This document shows, piece by piece, positions 53,162-62,323 of a stretch of DNA of 64,000 nucleotides. Origin of the DNA: CAZSRX01 sp964609675 [NCBI: uncultured Bacteroidota bacterium] (lineage in GTDB: Bacteria; CLD3; SB21); NCBI GenBank assembly GCA_964609675.1, contig CAZSRX010000013.1, positions 1 through 64,000 of the forward strand. The letters run 5' to 3'. Each line of letters starts with the position of its first letter. Positions within the stretch are counted from its first letter, which is position 1. Below the pieces are notes generated by a model that had not been told where the DNA came from, did not search any database, and saw only the letters and a list, made by a program, of their open reading frames with translations. The position numbers and the translations under genes were made by a program.

Positions 53162-54716
53162 CAGGGTTTACGCCGGTTACGGTTTTCAGAGCTTTGGGAA
53201 TAAATCGAATGAGATCGCTGGCTATCAGGGACCACTCGGTAAGATCATTTTTGGCCAAGTCGCCGCAAAGTCCGTGCAGGTAAGCGCCCGCCCAGGCCGC
53301 TTGTTCCAGAGGGATATTCTGCAATGCCAGACCGGCTATCATGCCTGTCAATACGTCGCCCGAACCGGCCGTAGCCATGCCCGGATTGCCGGTATTCGTC
53401 ACCTTTACGGCACCGGACGGAGACGCTATTAACGTGGGAGAACCTTTTAGCAGAATGGTTTGACGTATTTTTTTTGATTGCTGCATCAGCACGTCAATTT
53501 TATTTTCTTTAATGACGGATGTTTGCAGACCTGAGAGAGTGGCCAGTTCCCCGATATGCGGCGTAAACACCAGTTTGGATGGCGCGTTGCGTATTATATC
53601 GGTTTTCTGCGCTAAGGCAAAAATGGCATCGGCATCGATAATCACGGGTTTCGGGCTGCATTTAATAATTTCTTCAACAACTTTTTGCGTTTCTTCAAGA
53701 CGCGACAGACCCGGTCCCAGCGCCACCATATCGCACCATGACAGCAGTTCGATGATTTTATCCATAGCCTGCAGGCCGATGCTTCCGGTGCTGGTTTCAG
53801 GCAGAGCGACGGTGAGGGCTTCCGGAAGCCCGTTTTCAATCACATGGGCTATGGACTGGGGCACGGCGACTTTGAGCATACCGGTACCGCATCGCATGGC
53901 CGCGCGGGCTGTCAGCAGCGCTGCGCCGGACATACCACGGGAACCCGCTATCACCGCGCATTTTCCGAAGTTGTATTTATAAGAGTCCTGCGGGCGTGGT
54001 TTCAAAAGGGCGGCTATATCCTGCTTTTCGATCAGCAAAACCTCGCCGCCGCCGATGAGCGCGTCAGGTATGCCGATGTCTGCGGTTATTACCTGTCCCG
54101 CATACGTCTTCCCGTTTCCGAATATCAGGCCCCGTTTAGGCAGCCCAAAGGTAATCGTTACATCGGCTTCCACCGCGGTATTACCCGGATAACCGGTTTC
54201 GCCGTTGAGCCCGGACGGAATATCCACCGAAACGACAGCCGAACCGTGATCTTTTTTCCAGTCGTTGATTACATTGACAATCGATAGAAAACTGCCGGAT
54301 AAATCGCCTTTGTTCCCAGTCCCTAACAGGGCGTCAATAATCAGCGCCGGCGGTTCCTTGGGTATGGCTGAAAGGTTGTTTTCCACAAAATGAATCTCAT
54401 TTCCGGTAGCTACCAGACGGTTGAAATTCAACAGCGCGTCATGGCGTATATCGGGTATGCTGGCACAGACAAATACAAGCGGCGTATAGCCCTGTTGAAT
54501 TAAATGGCGCGCGATAACAAATCCATCGCCGCCGTTGTTGCCCTTGCCGCAAAACACATATACGCGCCGCTCTAGTTGTTGAGAATATTTCTGACGGATA
54601 TAATCCGAAACCGCGCGACCGGCGTTTTCCATAAGCGTTTCGCCGGAAACGCCGTAACTTTGTATAGTTTTACGGTCAATCTCCTGCATCTCGTGGGGTG
54701 ATACAATACGTTTCAT
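53145..54716 (-). CDS. nnr: Bifunctional NAD(P)H-hydrate epimerase / ADP-dependent dehydratase
   Basis: 523 residues of the full-length Nnr type. The N-terminal YjeF_N epimerase (about 1-215) has MQEIDRKTIQSYG, YVFCGKGNNGGDGFVIAR and ALLGTGNKGDLSG; the C-terminal ribokinase-like dehydratase (about 230-515) has VIAGSRGMSGAALLTARAAMRCG, VALGPGL, VFTPHIGELA and the NPGMATAGSGDVLTGMIAGL nucleotide motif. Together they repair hydrated NADH and NADPH, a housekeeping metabolite-repair step. Both active sites appear intact. It lies between tRNA-Pro and the C39-like peptidase gene and is probably first in the two-gene unit. Confidence 0.95.
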   Translation of the reverse strand: MKRIVSPHEMQEIDRKTIQSYGVSGETLMENAGRAVSDYIRQKYSQQLERRVYVFCGKGNNGGDGFVIARHLIQQGYTPLVFVCASIPDIRHDALLNFNRLVATGNEIHFVENNLSAIPKEPPALIIDALLGTGNKGDLSGSFLSIVNVINDWKKDHGSAVVSVDIPSGLNGETGYPGNTAVEADVTITFGLPKRGLIFGNGKTYAGQVITADIGIPDALIGGGEVLLIEKQDIAALLKPRPQDSYKYNFGKCAVIAGSRGMSGAALLTARAAMRCGTGMLKVAVPQSIAHVIENGLPEALTVALPETSTGSIGLQAMDKIIELLSWCDMVALGPGLSRLEETQKVVEEIIKCSPKPVIIDADAIFALAQKTDIIRNAPSKLVFTPHIGELATLSGLQTSVIKENKIDVLMQQSKKIRQTILLKGSPTLIASPSGAVKVTNTGNPGMATAGSGDVLTGMIAGLALQNIPLEQAAWAGAYLHGLCGDLAKNDLTEWSLIASDLIRFIPKALKTVTGVNPDENQT

Positions 54717-54802
54717 AGCGGATTAAAATTTAATTCCGATTCATTGTAAGATTTTACCGGGGATTTTATCTTTAAGAATCTTTAAGATAAACTTTCAGTT
54801 AG

Positions 54803-54877
54803 TCGGAATGAGAGGATTTGAACCTCCGACCCCTCCCACCCCAAGGGAGTGCGCTATCCGGGCTGCGCCACATTCCG
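54803..54877 (-). tRNA. tRNA-Pro (anticodon GGG)
   Basis: 75 bases. Acceptor stem CGGAATG / CATTCCG with discriminator A, D-stem GCGC/GCGC, anticodon stem CTCCC/GGGAG with loop TTGGGGT (anticodon GGG, proline), and T-arm GGAGG-TTCAAAT-CCTCT with one G-T pair. CCA is not encoded. The gene lies between nnr and the aminotransferase gene. Confidence 0.95.
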
Positions 54878-54901
54878 AGCAAATATTTTGCATAATATAA
54901 T

Positions 54902-56068
54902 TTATTTTTTCAAATTCTCAAGGTTTTTTATCGCTTTTTTCAGATTTTCATCGGAAGTGCCGAATGAAAACCGGACATACCCTTCGCCGGCGGCCCCGAA
55001 AGCGTTTCCCGGAACCGAGACAATTTTGCATTTTTCAAGCAGTTGCTCGCAGGCCTGGTCAGAATTCCATCCGAATTTGCGCAGGTTGACGAAAGCATAA
55101 AAAGCGCCCTGCGGACGGAAACACGTCAGGCCGTTTTCATGGACTCCCTTGCAAACAAGGTCTCGCCGGCGCCTATAAGCGGCCGTCATTTCCCGAACGC
55201 TGTCCTGCGGCCCCTGAAGGGCTTCCACTCCGCCCCACTGGCTAACAGATGACGGGCAGGTTGCCGACAATTGCTGCAGCTTGTTAACTTCGTTGATGAT
55301 TTTTTTATCTGCAGCCAAATACGCCAAACGCCAGCCGGTCATGGAGTAGGCCTTGGAAAAACCATTGAGAATAATGGTCCGCTCCCGCATGCCCTTGAGC
55401 GCCGCGCAGGAATAAAATTGATTGGAATCAAACATGATTTTTTCATAAATATCATCGCTGATAAGAATCAAGTTATTGTCGCGACATACGCCGGCAATAA
55501 TCTCCAGTTCCTCAAGGGAAAGCACCTTACCCGTGGGGTTGGATGGGCTATTGATAATCAGCATGCGGGTGCGCGGCGTAATTTTAGATAATAGAGCCGA
55601 TTCCGTGACCGCATAGTTCTCTTCTTCTTTAGTAGCGATACCGACATATTTTCCGCCAACCAGATTGACACAGCTTTCATAACCAACCCAGCAAGGTTCC
55701 AGCGTCAGCACTTCGTCGCCGGGATTGATAAAAGCCAGCACACAGTACATAATCGCCTGCTTGCCTCCGGGCGTTACGATAATTTCGGTGTCGGGATTGT
55801 AAGATAGTTTATAATCCTCCTCGAGCTTTCTGGCCACTGCCCGGCGCAGTTCAATAATGCCCCGGCTGTTGGTATACTTGGTGTATCCTTTCAACATGGC
55901 CTGATAACCGGCTTCGATAATGTTTTTAGGCGTCAGGAAATCCGGTTCTCCGATCGTCAGGTCAATAACGGCCTCGCCGGCATCTTTTAGCGCCTTGGCT
56001 TTTTCAGCTAAGCTAACGGTAGCGGATGATTTTACGTAACTCATGTTGGCGGCAAATTTATAATCCAT
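54902..56068 (-). CDS. aspC: Class I/II PLP aminotransferase, aspartate aminotransferase-like
   Basis: 388 residues. The PLP lysine is in ILNGFSKAYSMTGWRLAYL, the Asp/Tyr cofactor contacts in LILISDDIYEKI, the substrate-binding NSPSNPTGKVL (Asn) and the C-terminal Arg in EGYVRFSFG are present. The opening YKFAANMSYVKSSATVSLAEKAKAL and VIDLTIGEPDF match the type I-gamma aspartate aminotransferases (AspB group), which move an amino group between aspartate and glutamate; some members accept aromatic or branched substrates. The start ATG follows the gmhB stop by 9 bases and is preceded by GAGGT-like sequence, so the two genes form an operon with recJ. Confidence 0.9.
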   Translation of the reverse strand: MDYKFAANMSYVKSSATVSLAEKAKALKDAGEAVIDLTIGEPDFLTPKNIIEAGYQAMLKGYTKYTNSRGIIELRRAVARKLEEDYKLSYNPDTEIIVTPGGKQAIMYCVLAFINPGDEVLTLEPCWVGYESCVNLVGGKYVGIATKEEENYAVTESALLSKITPRTRMLIINSPSNPTGKVLSLEELEIIAGVCRDNNLILISDDIYEKIMFDSNQFYSCAALKGMRERTIILNGFSKAYSMTGWRLAYLAADKKIINEVNKLQQLSATCPSSVSQWGGVEALQGPQDSVREMTAAYRRRRDLVCKGVHENGLTCFRPQGAFYAFVNLRKFGWNSDQACEQLLEKCKIVSVPGNAFGAAGEGYVRFSFGTSDENLKKAIKNLENLKK

Positions 56069-56077
56069 GGCAGTACC

Positions 56078-56668
56078 TCATGTATGGATGGTGGTTGCAG
56101 TCAGCCATTCGACGGCTGAAAATAAGTTATCGGCAATATAGTCAGTTTTTATAGAAAGCTCAAGTAATTGTGATTCGGTCTTGATGCCATATCCGGTACG
56201 CACCAGAATGGTTTTCAGCGAGGCCTTGACGCCCATACGGATATCGCTTAGCGAATCGCCAATCATCCATGACCCGTTACGGGTAATATGAAATCGTTTC
56301 TCGGCTTCCTGCACCAAACCGATGGCGGGTTTACGGCATGCGCAAACGGTCTTATACTGCTCGACAATGCCTTCGGGATGATGGGGACAATAAAAAAAAC
56401 CGTCAATATGGGCGCGGAATTTTCGCAGTTCGTTTTTAATATGCTGCTGAAGCGCCAACACATCTTTAATCGTATATAATCCGCGCGCAATGCCGGACTG
56501 GTTACTGAGTACAATAACTGCAAAACCGGCATCATTCAGTTTCCGAATAGCTTCCGGAGCGCCTTCGATAAACTCAAAATCCTCGATCCGGTAAACGTAG
56601 TTTTTTTCAACATTGATAGTGCCGTCGCGGTCAAGAAACACCGCTTTATGTTTCCGGTCGGTTTCCAA
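56078..56668 (-). CDS. gmhB: D-glycero-D-manno-heptose 1,7-bisphosphate 7-phosphatase
   Basis: 196 residues. HAD motif I FLDRDGTINVEKNYV, motif II VLSNQSGIARG, motif III K in ACRKPAIGLVQEA and motif IV MIGDSLSDIRMG are seen, as is the zinc loop C-P-H-H-P-E-G...C-A-C-R-K typical of GmhB. The enzyme removes the 7-phosphate from the heptose bisphosphate in ADP-heptose synthesis, which supplies the LPS inner core, in line with the LptD in this window. The start lies 6 bases from the recJ end, and the aminotransferase follows after 9 bases. The rest of the heptose pathway is elsewhere. Confidence 0.93.
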   Translation of the reverse strand: METDRKHKAVFLDRDGTINVEKNYVYRIEDFEFIEGAPEAIRKLNDAGFAVIVLSNQSGIARGLYTIKDVLALQQHIKNELRKFRAHIDGFFYCPHHPEGIVEQYKTVCACRKPAIGLVQEAEKRFHITRNGSWMIGDSLSDIRMGVKASLKTILVRTGYGIKTESQLLELSIKTDYIADNLFSAVEWLTATTIHT

Positions 56669-56674
56669 TGCGTG

Positions 56675-58402
56675 TCAGTTCAGCGAGCCGTTGGAACTAA
56701 GTTTTAGATCTTTGATTTTCAGCTGGATTGTGGTGCGTCCCATCCAGGTGTTTTCGTCAATTTGATACACCAGGTCAATCGGATGATTGCCCACGCCGAT
56801 AAGGTTGTAATGGTGGGCGAGGTTAAACCCGACAGCGTCAAGGATCGTATTGTTTTGCTTGACCTTCATGCGGATGTGGCGTTCGTTCATCAACTGCGGA
56901 TATCCGACAATCTGCAGGTTACGCGACAGGAAAATCGGCCTCATATTTCCGGGTCCGTACGGTTTGAACAGTTCCAGCAGCGTCAGCATGCGCTGGTCTA
57001 TTTCATCGAGCTGAATTTCCGCGTCAATCTGCAGTTTAGGGATCAGGTCCGTATCCGGCAGATGGAGCCGGGCGTAGTCGTTCAGCCGCTGGCGCAGTTC
57101 GGGAATCCGCTTGAGGTTGATCGTGAGACCGGCGGCATATTTGTGCCCGCCATAACCTTCCATCACATCTTCACAGGATTTGAGCGCTTGGAACACGTCG
57201 AAATTTTCGACGCTGCGGGCCGATCCCTTGCCGTGGTTTTCCGCCTCAGCGATAATAATCGTCGGCCGGTAGTACCGTTCAACAATTTTACTTGCGACAA
57301 TGCCGATCACACCCTGATGCCAGCCGGGTTTGTAGAGAACAATCACCCGGTCGCGGTCAAAATCAAATTCTTCATCGACAATCTCGCAGGCCTCGAGAAA
57401 CATAACCTCGTTGATATCCCGGCGGTTGCGGTTCTCCGATTCAAGCACGCTGGCATATTCCGTCGCCTCGCGCTCGTCGCGGCTTATCAGGAGCTTCACC
57501 GCGCGGTGGGCGTCGCCAAGGCGGCCGACCGCATTGATTCGCGGGGCCAGGGCAAAGACTATCTGCGCCGTGGAAATGGACTTGCCGTAGATGTTTGCGT
57601 TCTTCACCAGTTGACGGATGCCGACCTTGCGCGCCTCGCTGACCAGCTGCAGGCCATTCTTGACTAACGTACGGTTCTCGCCGACCAGCGGCACGATATC
57701 GGCCGCGCTGCCAATGGCCACCAGGTCCAGATGCTGCATTATCGTCTCCGGATCCAGCTTAAGCCGCTGGGTTATGGCCTGACACAATTTGAATGCCACG
57801 CCCACGCCGCAAAGTTCCTTGAACGGATAACGGCACTGCGGCTGCTTGGGATTCAGGATCGCCAGCGCCATCGGCAGCGTGTCGCCCGGATGATGATGAT
57901 CGCAGATGATAACGTCGATGCCAAACTGGTTGGCAAGCTCCACCTGATTGATGGCCGTAATCCCGCAATCCACCGCAATCAGCACCTTCACGCCGTTTTC
58001 GTGCGCCGCCGTAATCCCCGGCATGGACAGGCCGTAGCCTTCCTTCACCCGGTCGGGAATGTAATAGGTGAGCAGACCCTTATGGATGTCGCGCAAAAAA
58101 AGATACAGCATGGACGTGCTCGTAGTGCCGTCCACGTCGTAGTCGCCGTAAATCATAATCGGTTCCCGCTGTTTGATGGCGTTCAGAATCCGATCTACGG
58201 CAATGTCCATGTTAAGCATTAAGAAAGGGTCATGCAGGGGCGCATTCTCCGCGCGGAAAAAATGCCGTGCTTCTTCAAATGTTGTTATGCCCCGGTTCAG
58301 CAGTATACGGGCGATAGTCTCCGGTACGTTGATACTGGCCGCTAGCTCTTTAACACGCTCCTTGTCCTGATGGTTGTTTAAAACCCATTGTTGTTCTATC
58401 AT
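56675..58402 (-). CDS. recJ: Single-stranded-DNA-specific exonuclease RecJ
   Basis: 575 residues, full length. DHH motifs are intact: IYGDYDVDGTTS, LIAVDCGIT and VIICDHHHPG, followed by ILNPKQPQCRYPFKELCGVGV and GSAADIVPLVGENR; the DHHA1 domain has VENFDVFQAL and GGHKYAAGLTI, and the C-terminal OB-fold (about 460-570) is present. RecJ degrades single strands 5' to 3' in recombination, mismatch repair and fork restart. The first gene of the unit recJ-gmhB-aspC, with gaps of 6 and 9 bases. Upstream is a 375-base spacer; a TTGACT at 58472-58467 on the minus strand may be part of its promoter but the spacing to a -10 is poor. Confidence 0.95.
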   Translation of the reverse strand: MIEQQWVLNNHQDKERVKELAASINVPETIARILLNRGITTFEEARHFFRAENAPLHDPFLMLNMDIAVDRILNAIKQREPIMIYGDYDVDGTTSTSMLYLFLRDIHKGLLTYYIPDRVKEGYGLSMPGITAAHENGVKVLIAVDCGITAINQVELANQFGIDVIICDHHHPGDTLPMALAILNPKQPQCRYPFKELCGVGVAFKLCQAITQRLKLDPETIMQHLDLVAIGSAADIVPLVGENRTLVKNGLQLVSEARKVGIRQLVKNANIYGKSISTAQIVFALAPRINAVGRLGDAHRAVKLLISRDEREATEYASVLESENRNRRDINEVMFLEACEIVDEEFDFDRDRVIVLYKPGWHQGVIGIVASKIVERYYRPTIIIAEAENHGKGSARSVENFDVFQALKSCEDVMEGYGGHKYAAGLTINLKRIPELRQRLNDYARLHLPDTDLIPKLQIDAEIQLDEIDQRMLTLLELFKPYGPGNMRPIFLSRNLQIVGYPQLMNERHIRMKVKQNNTILDAVGFNLAHHYNLIGVGNHPIDLVYQIDENTWMGRTTIQLKIKDLKLSSNGSLN

Positions 58403-58777
58403 ACTCCATGTTGTGTTTACTTTATTTTAATGTTAAATTAATTACAATGTATTTTGTATATAGTTAAGTCAATATAGGACATTTTTATTCTAAATGCAAA
58501 ATAAATAAAAAACACAGATTTTTCATAAATAAGTTTTCCTGCAACGGCATTATGTTACGCCTACCCAAAATGCCCCAAATATCATTAATGAACCCATGAA
58601 AACCATTCAAGCACAGCGATCGTATAACCATTGCATATCCGTTATTGCGGTATACCTAAGACAATTTTTTGCCCTGTATGCGGAAACTTAGATAATCCAG
58701 AAGCACAAAAAAGCGCTTAATAAAAAAGCCGCTCCCTTTTCACGGGGAGCGGCTTCAGACTTAAAAGATATTAAATC
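58403..58777. other. Intergenic region between recJ and the TonB-dependent receptor gene
   Basis: 375 bases, AT-rich next to recJ, more mixed further on. No coding frame or RNA gene is supported. It holds the receptor terminator (58722-58755) and the upstream control region of recJ. Confidence 0.6.
58722..58755 (-). terminator. Rho-independent terminator of the TonB-dependent receptor gene
   Basis: Minus strand: 11-base-pair stem AAGCCGCTCCC / GGGAGCGGCTT with an eight-base loop followed by a T run, 23 bases past the stop codon at 58778. This is the strongest terminator in the window. Confidence 0.92.
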
Positions 58778-61700
58778 TTAGAATGTGTACCGGATACCGA
58801 GCTGGAACTGCCAGCGTGAAGCAAGGTCGCTTGTCAAATAGCGTTTAGGATAAGTGACTTTACCGGTGGAGGAAGAATAGGTACCGAACGTGAAGGCTGG
58901 TTGTCCGCTAATAACACCCCGATAAATAATATTACTATTCGTCTGATTGGGTACATATTTAACTTGTCCCCATTCACGATTCAGCCAGTTCATGACGTTC
59001 AGCAGATCCATGGTAAGCTCAAAATTGCCGGGGGCAACTTGAAGCGGAATCTGCTGTCCAAGGTGTAAATCCACCCGGTTGATCCATGGTGCACGGCTGG
59101 CATTACGGTCGATTATCTTTCCTCGGGCTTTGTCTAAAGCTGGATCGCCTTCAATATAGGCATTTAATTTTTCCCAGATTTCATCTGCGGTACGTGGATC
59201 ACCACCAACAGGAACAATATTAATGTCATCCCGGTCTTTAGGAACATAAACCAGGTCATTGGAGTTCCAACCGTCGCCATTAGCATCACCGCTATAGGTT
59301 TCTGAATAGGGACTTCCCGATGTACCGGAATAGAATAACGAAACTGTCGTTGCAAATTTCGGGAAGAATTCCAACGTGTAGGAGAGGGAACCGATAATTC
59401 GGTGACGCACTTCATAATTGGCAGTAGCTGATCCCGTATGGTTCGGATCACCTTTAATCGGATTGTACCGGAAGTTGGAGAGTGCCTGGCTGGAGGTACC
59501 GCTATTTTCATCTACGGCACGACCGAGGGTATAGGCGAGACTCGCGAAATAGCCTTTGTCAAATTCGCCTAAGAAACCTGGGCTGAAGTTCTTTTGTAAC
59601 GCCAGCGTTAGGTTGTATTCATAACCCAGATCCGTATTGCTAAGGTAGATTACATTGGTGAAGTTCGAATTGTATTTGCCGGTGTTTGCTGTCGAAAATA
59701 CCGGTACAACACCGTCGGCATCGCCGCTGCGGCTGAGATTGCGGGTTGTGGTCGCCGGTTTCAGGTTGATGTCCTGATAGCGGATCGCATTGATGTTCTT
59801 CGAGGCAATGAAATCGATCGTACCGATGAAACCGTAGGGTAATTCATGGTCGGCGCCGATATTAAACCGCCATATCTGCGGCAGTTTGAAGTTCTTGGCG
59901 GTAACATCAATCTCGCTCGTAACCAGACCGTAGGTTTTCTTAGAATCCTGACTCGGGTCTGGATCAAAGAATCCACGGACCAGATTCGGATTGCTACCGC
60001 TGTAGGCAATACGTCCGAATTCCACGCCGGTGTTCGAATACTGGTTGGAAATCCAGACATACGGCGTGCGTCCTGAGAAGATACCGATACCACCACGAAC
60101 CTGTGTTTTCTTATTTCCGAAGACATCCCAGTTGAATCCTACGCGCGGGGAAATCAGGATGTTGCCGCTTGGAACTTTATTAGTATTGATCTCGATATTA
60201 TCCAGAAACACCGTCGTATCAACCCGTTCATTGTAAGCGGGCTTATCGGAAAGAATCGGTACGTCAAAGCGGATACCGGCTGTAAGATTCATATTCGGTA
60301 TGATTTTCCATACGTCCTGCAGATAGAACCCAAGCTGTTTAACGCCGAATTTAGCGGTTGGCCGCTGTTTATTGGAATCCAGCGAATAACTGAGTTCATA
60401 CGCGCTGGGACGGCCGACAAGGAACGAATCGAAATTCGCAAACGTGTAGAGACCGTAAAGGTTACGAATAAAAAGGTTCTCGAAATTGAAAAGTTCATTG
60501 TGCGTTCCGACAGTTAAGGAATGGTCGCCCATAACATAAGTTAAATTGTCGGTAATCTCAATGATATCCTGGTCAAGAGCATTCGCCTGAGAAAAATTCT
60601 CTGTGCCGCCCACCAGCATGCTCGTACCATAAGTAACGCGAACGGTAGGGAAAGGTTTGCCTGGGGTTTCCCGTTTGTCGCGAATCGTTTGGTAGGCTAA
60701 TATCGCCTCATTATAGAGATTGTTGGTGATTGCGCTGTTTAACTGAAACACGGTCGAATTCGTTGTGTTGGCAAACTTGTATCGGGTATTGCTGAAGAAA
60801 AATCCGTTGCTGGATCCGGTTCCGGTCGAACGGCCAAGAATGTCATCGGATGCATTAATAAAATTATGACGGACAATCAATTGATGCTTTTCCGAGATAT
60901 TATAATCAAAACGAACGAAGAACTTGGTACTGGGTCGGGTATTGGTGCGGATGCCATAACTGCCGGGGTTGTAATTATACATGCTGATCAGCGCGTTCTT
61001 GAATTGTTCGGCTTCGGCCGTATCAATACCGCTGATCGTAGAAAAGTCATTAGCCGCTCCGGTACCGGTAATTCCGAAATTAGTCGGGGAATTACGTTTG
61101 GAATATTCTCCATTGACAAAGAAGAACAGTTTGTCATTAATAATGGGTCCGCCTACGCGGAAGCCATAAACGGTTTCGCTAAAGTCTGCGACGGGTATCT
61201 TGTCGATGCCGCTTCCGACAAAGCTCTCATTACGGCCGTACATATATACAGAACCTTCATACTTGTTGGTTCCGCTACGGGTAATCGCGTTGATGCCGCC
61301 GCCGGTGAAGCCGCCCTTGCGGACATCATACGGCGCCAGTTCAACCTGGAATTCCTGGATGGCGTCGAGACTGATTGGAGTGGTTCCAGCCTGGCCGCCG
61401 GGTGTGCCGCTTCCGGCAAGTCCGAAAAGGTCGTTATTCACGGAACCGTCGATAAGGATGTTGTTGTAGCGATTGTTGCGGCCCACGGCACTGTTGCCGG
61501 AGAACTGGGGCGTCAAGCGCGTGAAGTCGTCAAAACTACGGCTGATCGTCGGCATCTTAGTAATCTGATCGTTGGTGACCGTCAGTGCCGCGCCCGTACG
61601 GGACTCGCTGATGATCGGATTGCGCTCCACCACGATTTCCACGCCGGCCATTTCCACAGCTTCTTCGGTCAGCGTGAAGTTAATCCGTTTGTCTTCGCCG

Positions 61701-62014
61701 AGAGTTAACATAATGTTCTCGCGGGTTTCTTTTTTATAACCGATGAAATTCACGGTTACCGTGTACGGGCCGCCGACACGGGCAAACGGAATATTGTACC
61801 GGCCGTCGGCGCGAGTCGCCGCGCCAAATACAGTTCCGGACGGGACGTGGGTCGCGATTACATTGGCGCCGTACACCGGCTGTCCGTTGTTATCTTTCAC
61901 CACGCCGCTGAAGGACGCAGTAGTCACCGATTGCGCCGACAAGGCTCCCGCCACTAACGCGGCCAAAACTAGCCCGGCAACCGCCGACCATAAAAGGGTT
62001 GTAGCTCTTCTCAT
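58778..62014 (-). CDS. Oar-like TonB-dependent receptor
   Basis: 1078 residues: signal peptide (about 1-27), a carboxypeptidase-regulatory-like beta-sandwich (about 30-125: FSGVVKDNNGQPVYGANVIA, DGRYNIPFARVGGPYTV), a plug (about 130-260: VTNDQITKMPTISRSFDDFTR, NILIDGSVNNDLFG, ISLDAIQEFQVELAPYDVRKGGFTGGGINAITRSGTN) and a 22-strand-type barrel ending in WQFQLGIRYTF with a terminal Phe. The plug motifs are characteristic of the OmpA-related/Oar family of TonB-dependent proteins. Substrate unknown; Oar proteins have been linked to protein or signal export and to development. No TonB box is evident near the mature N-terminus. Monocistronic, with its own terminator; the 309-base spacer upstream contains an inverted repeat. 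Confidence 0.9.
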   Translation of the reverse strand: MRRATTLLWSAVAGLVLAALVAGALSAQSVTTASFSGVVKDNNGQPVYGANVIATHVPSGTVFGAATRADGRYNIPFARVGGPYTVTVNFIGYKKETRENIMLTLGEDKRINFTLTEEAVEMAGVEIVVERNPIISESRTGAALTVTNDQITKMPTISRSFDDFTRLTPQFSGNSAVGRNNRYNNILIDGSVNNDLFGLAGSGTPGGQAGTTPISLDAIQEFQVELAPYDVRKGGFTGGGINAITRSGTNKYEGSVYMYGRNESFVGSGIDKIPVADFSETVYGFRVGGPIINDKLFFFVNGEYSKRNSPTNFGITGTGAANDFSTISGIDTAEAEQFKNALISMYNYNPGSYGIRTNTRPSTKFFVRFDYNISEKHQLIVRHNFINASDDILGRSTGTGSSNGFFFSNTRYKFANTTNSTVFQLNSAITNNLYNEAILAYQTIRDKRETPGKPFPTVRVTYGTSMLVGGTENFSQANALDQDIIEITDNLTYVMGDHSLTVGTHNELFNFENLFIRNLYGLYTFANFDSFLVGRPSAYELSYSLDSNKQRPTAKFGVKQLGFYLQDVWKIIPNMNLTAGIRFDVPILSDKPAYNERVDTTVFLDNIEINTNKVPSGNILISPRVGFNWDVFGNKKTQVRGGIGIFSGRTPYVWISNQYSNTGVEFGRIAYSGSNPNLVRGFFDPDPSQDSKKTYGLVTSEIDVTAKNFKLPQIWRFNIGADHELPYGFIGTIDFIASKNINAIRYQDINLKPATTTRNLSRSGDADGVVPVFSTANTGKYNSNFTNVIYLSNTDLGYEYNLTLALQKNFSPGFLGEFDKGYFASLAYTLGRAVDENSGTSSQALSNFRYNPIKGDPNHTGSATANYEVRHRIIGSLSYTLEFFPKFATTVSLFYSGTSGSPYSETYSGDANGDGWNSNDLVYVPKDRDDINIVPVGGDPRTADEIWEKLNAYIEGDPALDKARGKIIDRNASRAPWINRVDLHLGQQIPLQVAPGNFELTMDLLNVMNWLNREWGQVKYVPNQTNSNIIYRGVISGQPAFTFGTYSSSTGKVTYPKRYLTSDLASRWQFQLGIRYTF

Positions 62015-62323
62015 AATCAGTACTCCTTGAGTGTTAGGTTTAGAGCTGTTAAGGGTTAGTTAAAATTGCTTGTGTGTCTTTAGAAATGCTCCTTTCAGAA
62101 ATAATTCAGCGTGAAGTGTAGGGTAATGTAGCCCTGAATTATTACGATAAAAATATCTAATTATTATAAATTCTTCAAGTATTATTTCTTTAAGTTAAAT
62201 TTTATTAAAATCAAAACTAACGACAATATTCTGTTGCAAAGTTTAACTTTTTTTTGTAGTTTCTCCGCGCTTAAGGAACAATTGAAATTTAAATACCTTA
62301 AAATAATTAACAGGGAACACACC
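62015..62323. other. Divergent region between the receptor gene and ppdK
   Basis: 309 bases of AT-rich sequence between divergent genes. It holds a 10-base-pair inverted repeat at 62100-62143 (listed separately) and, next to ppdK, TTGCAA (62234-62239) and TAGTTT (62257-62262) at 17 bases, a weak promoter candidate. No coding sequence is supported. Confidence 0.6.
62100..62143. repeat. Inverted repeat upstream of the TonB-dependent receptor gene
   Basis: AATAATTCAG (62100-62109) and its exact reverse complement CTGAATTATT (62134-62143) flank a 24-base spacer that itself contains GGG and GCCC able to pair. It lies about 85-130 bases before the receptor start codon and could be an operator pair or an mRNA leader hairpin. 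Confidence 0.7.

Noticed and set aside
56762-57667. 301-residue plus-strand frame opposite recJ
   Set aside because: Antisense to intact recJ motifs; no ribosome site and no recognisable domain.
58441-58472. recJ promoter with TTGACT on the minus strand
   Set aside because: The best -10-like sequences lie 19-20 bases away, too far for a confident sigma70 call.
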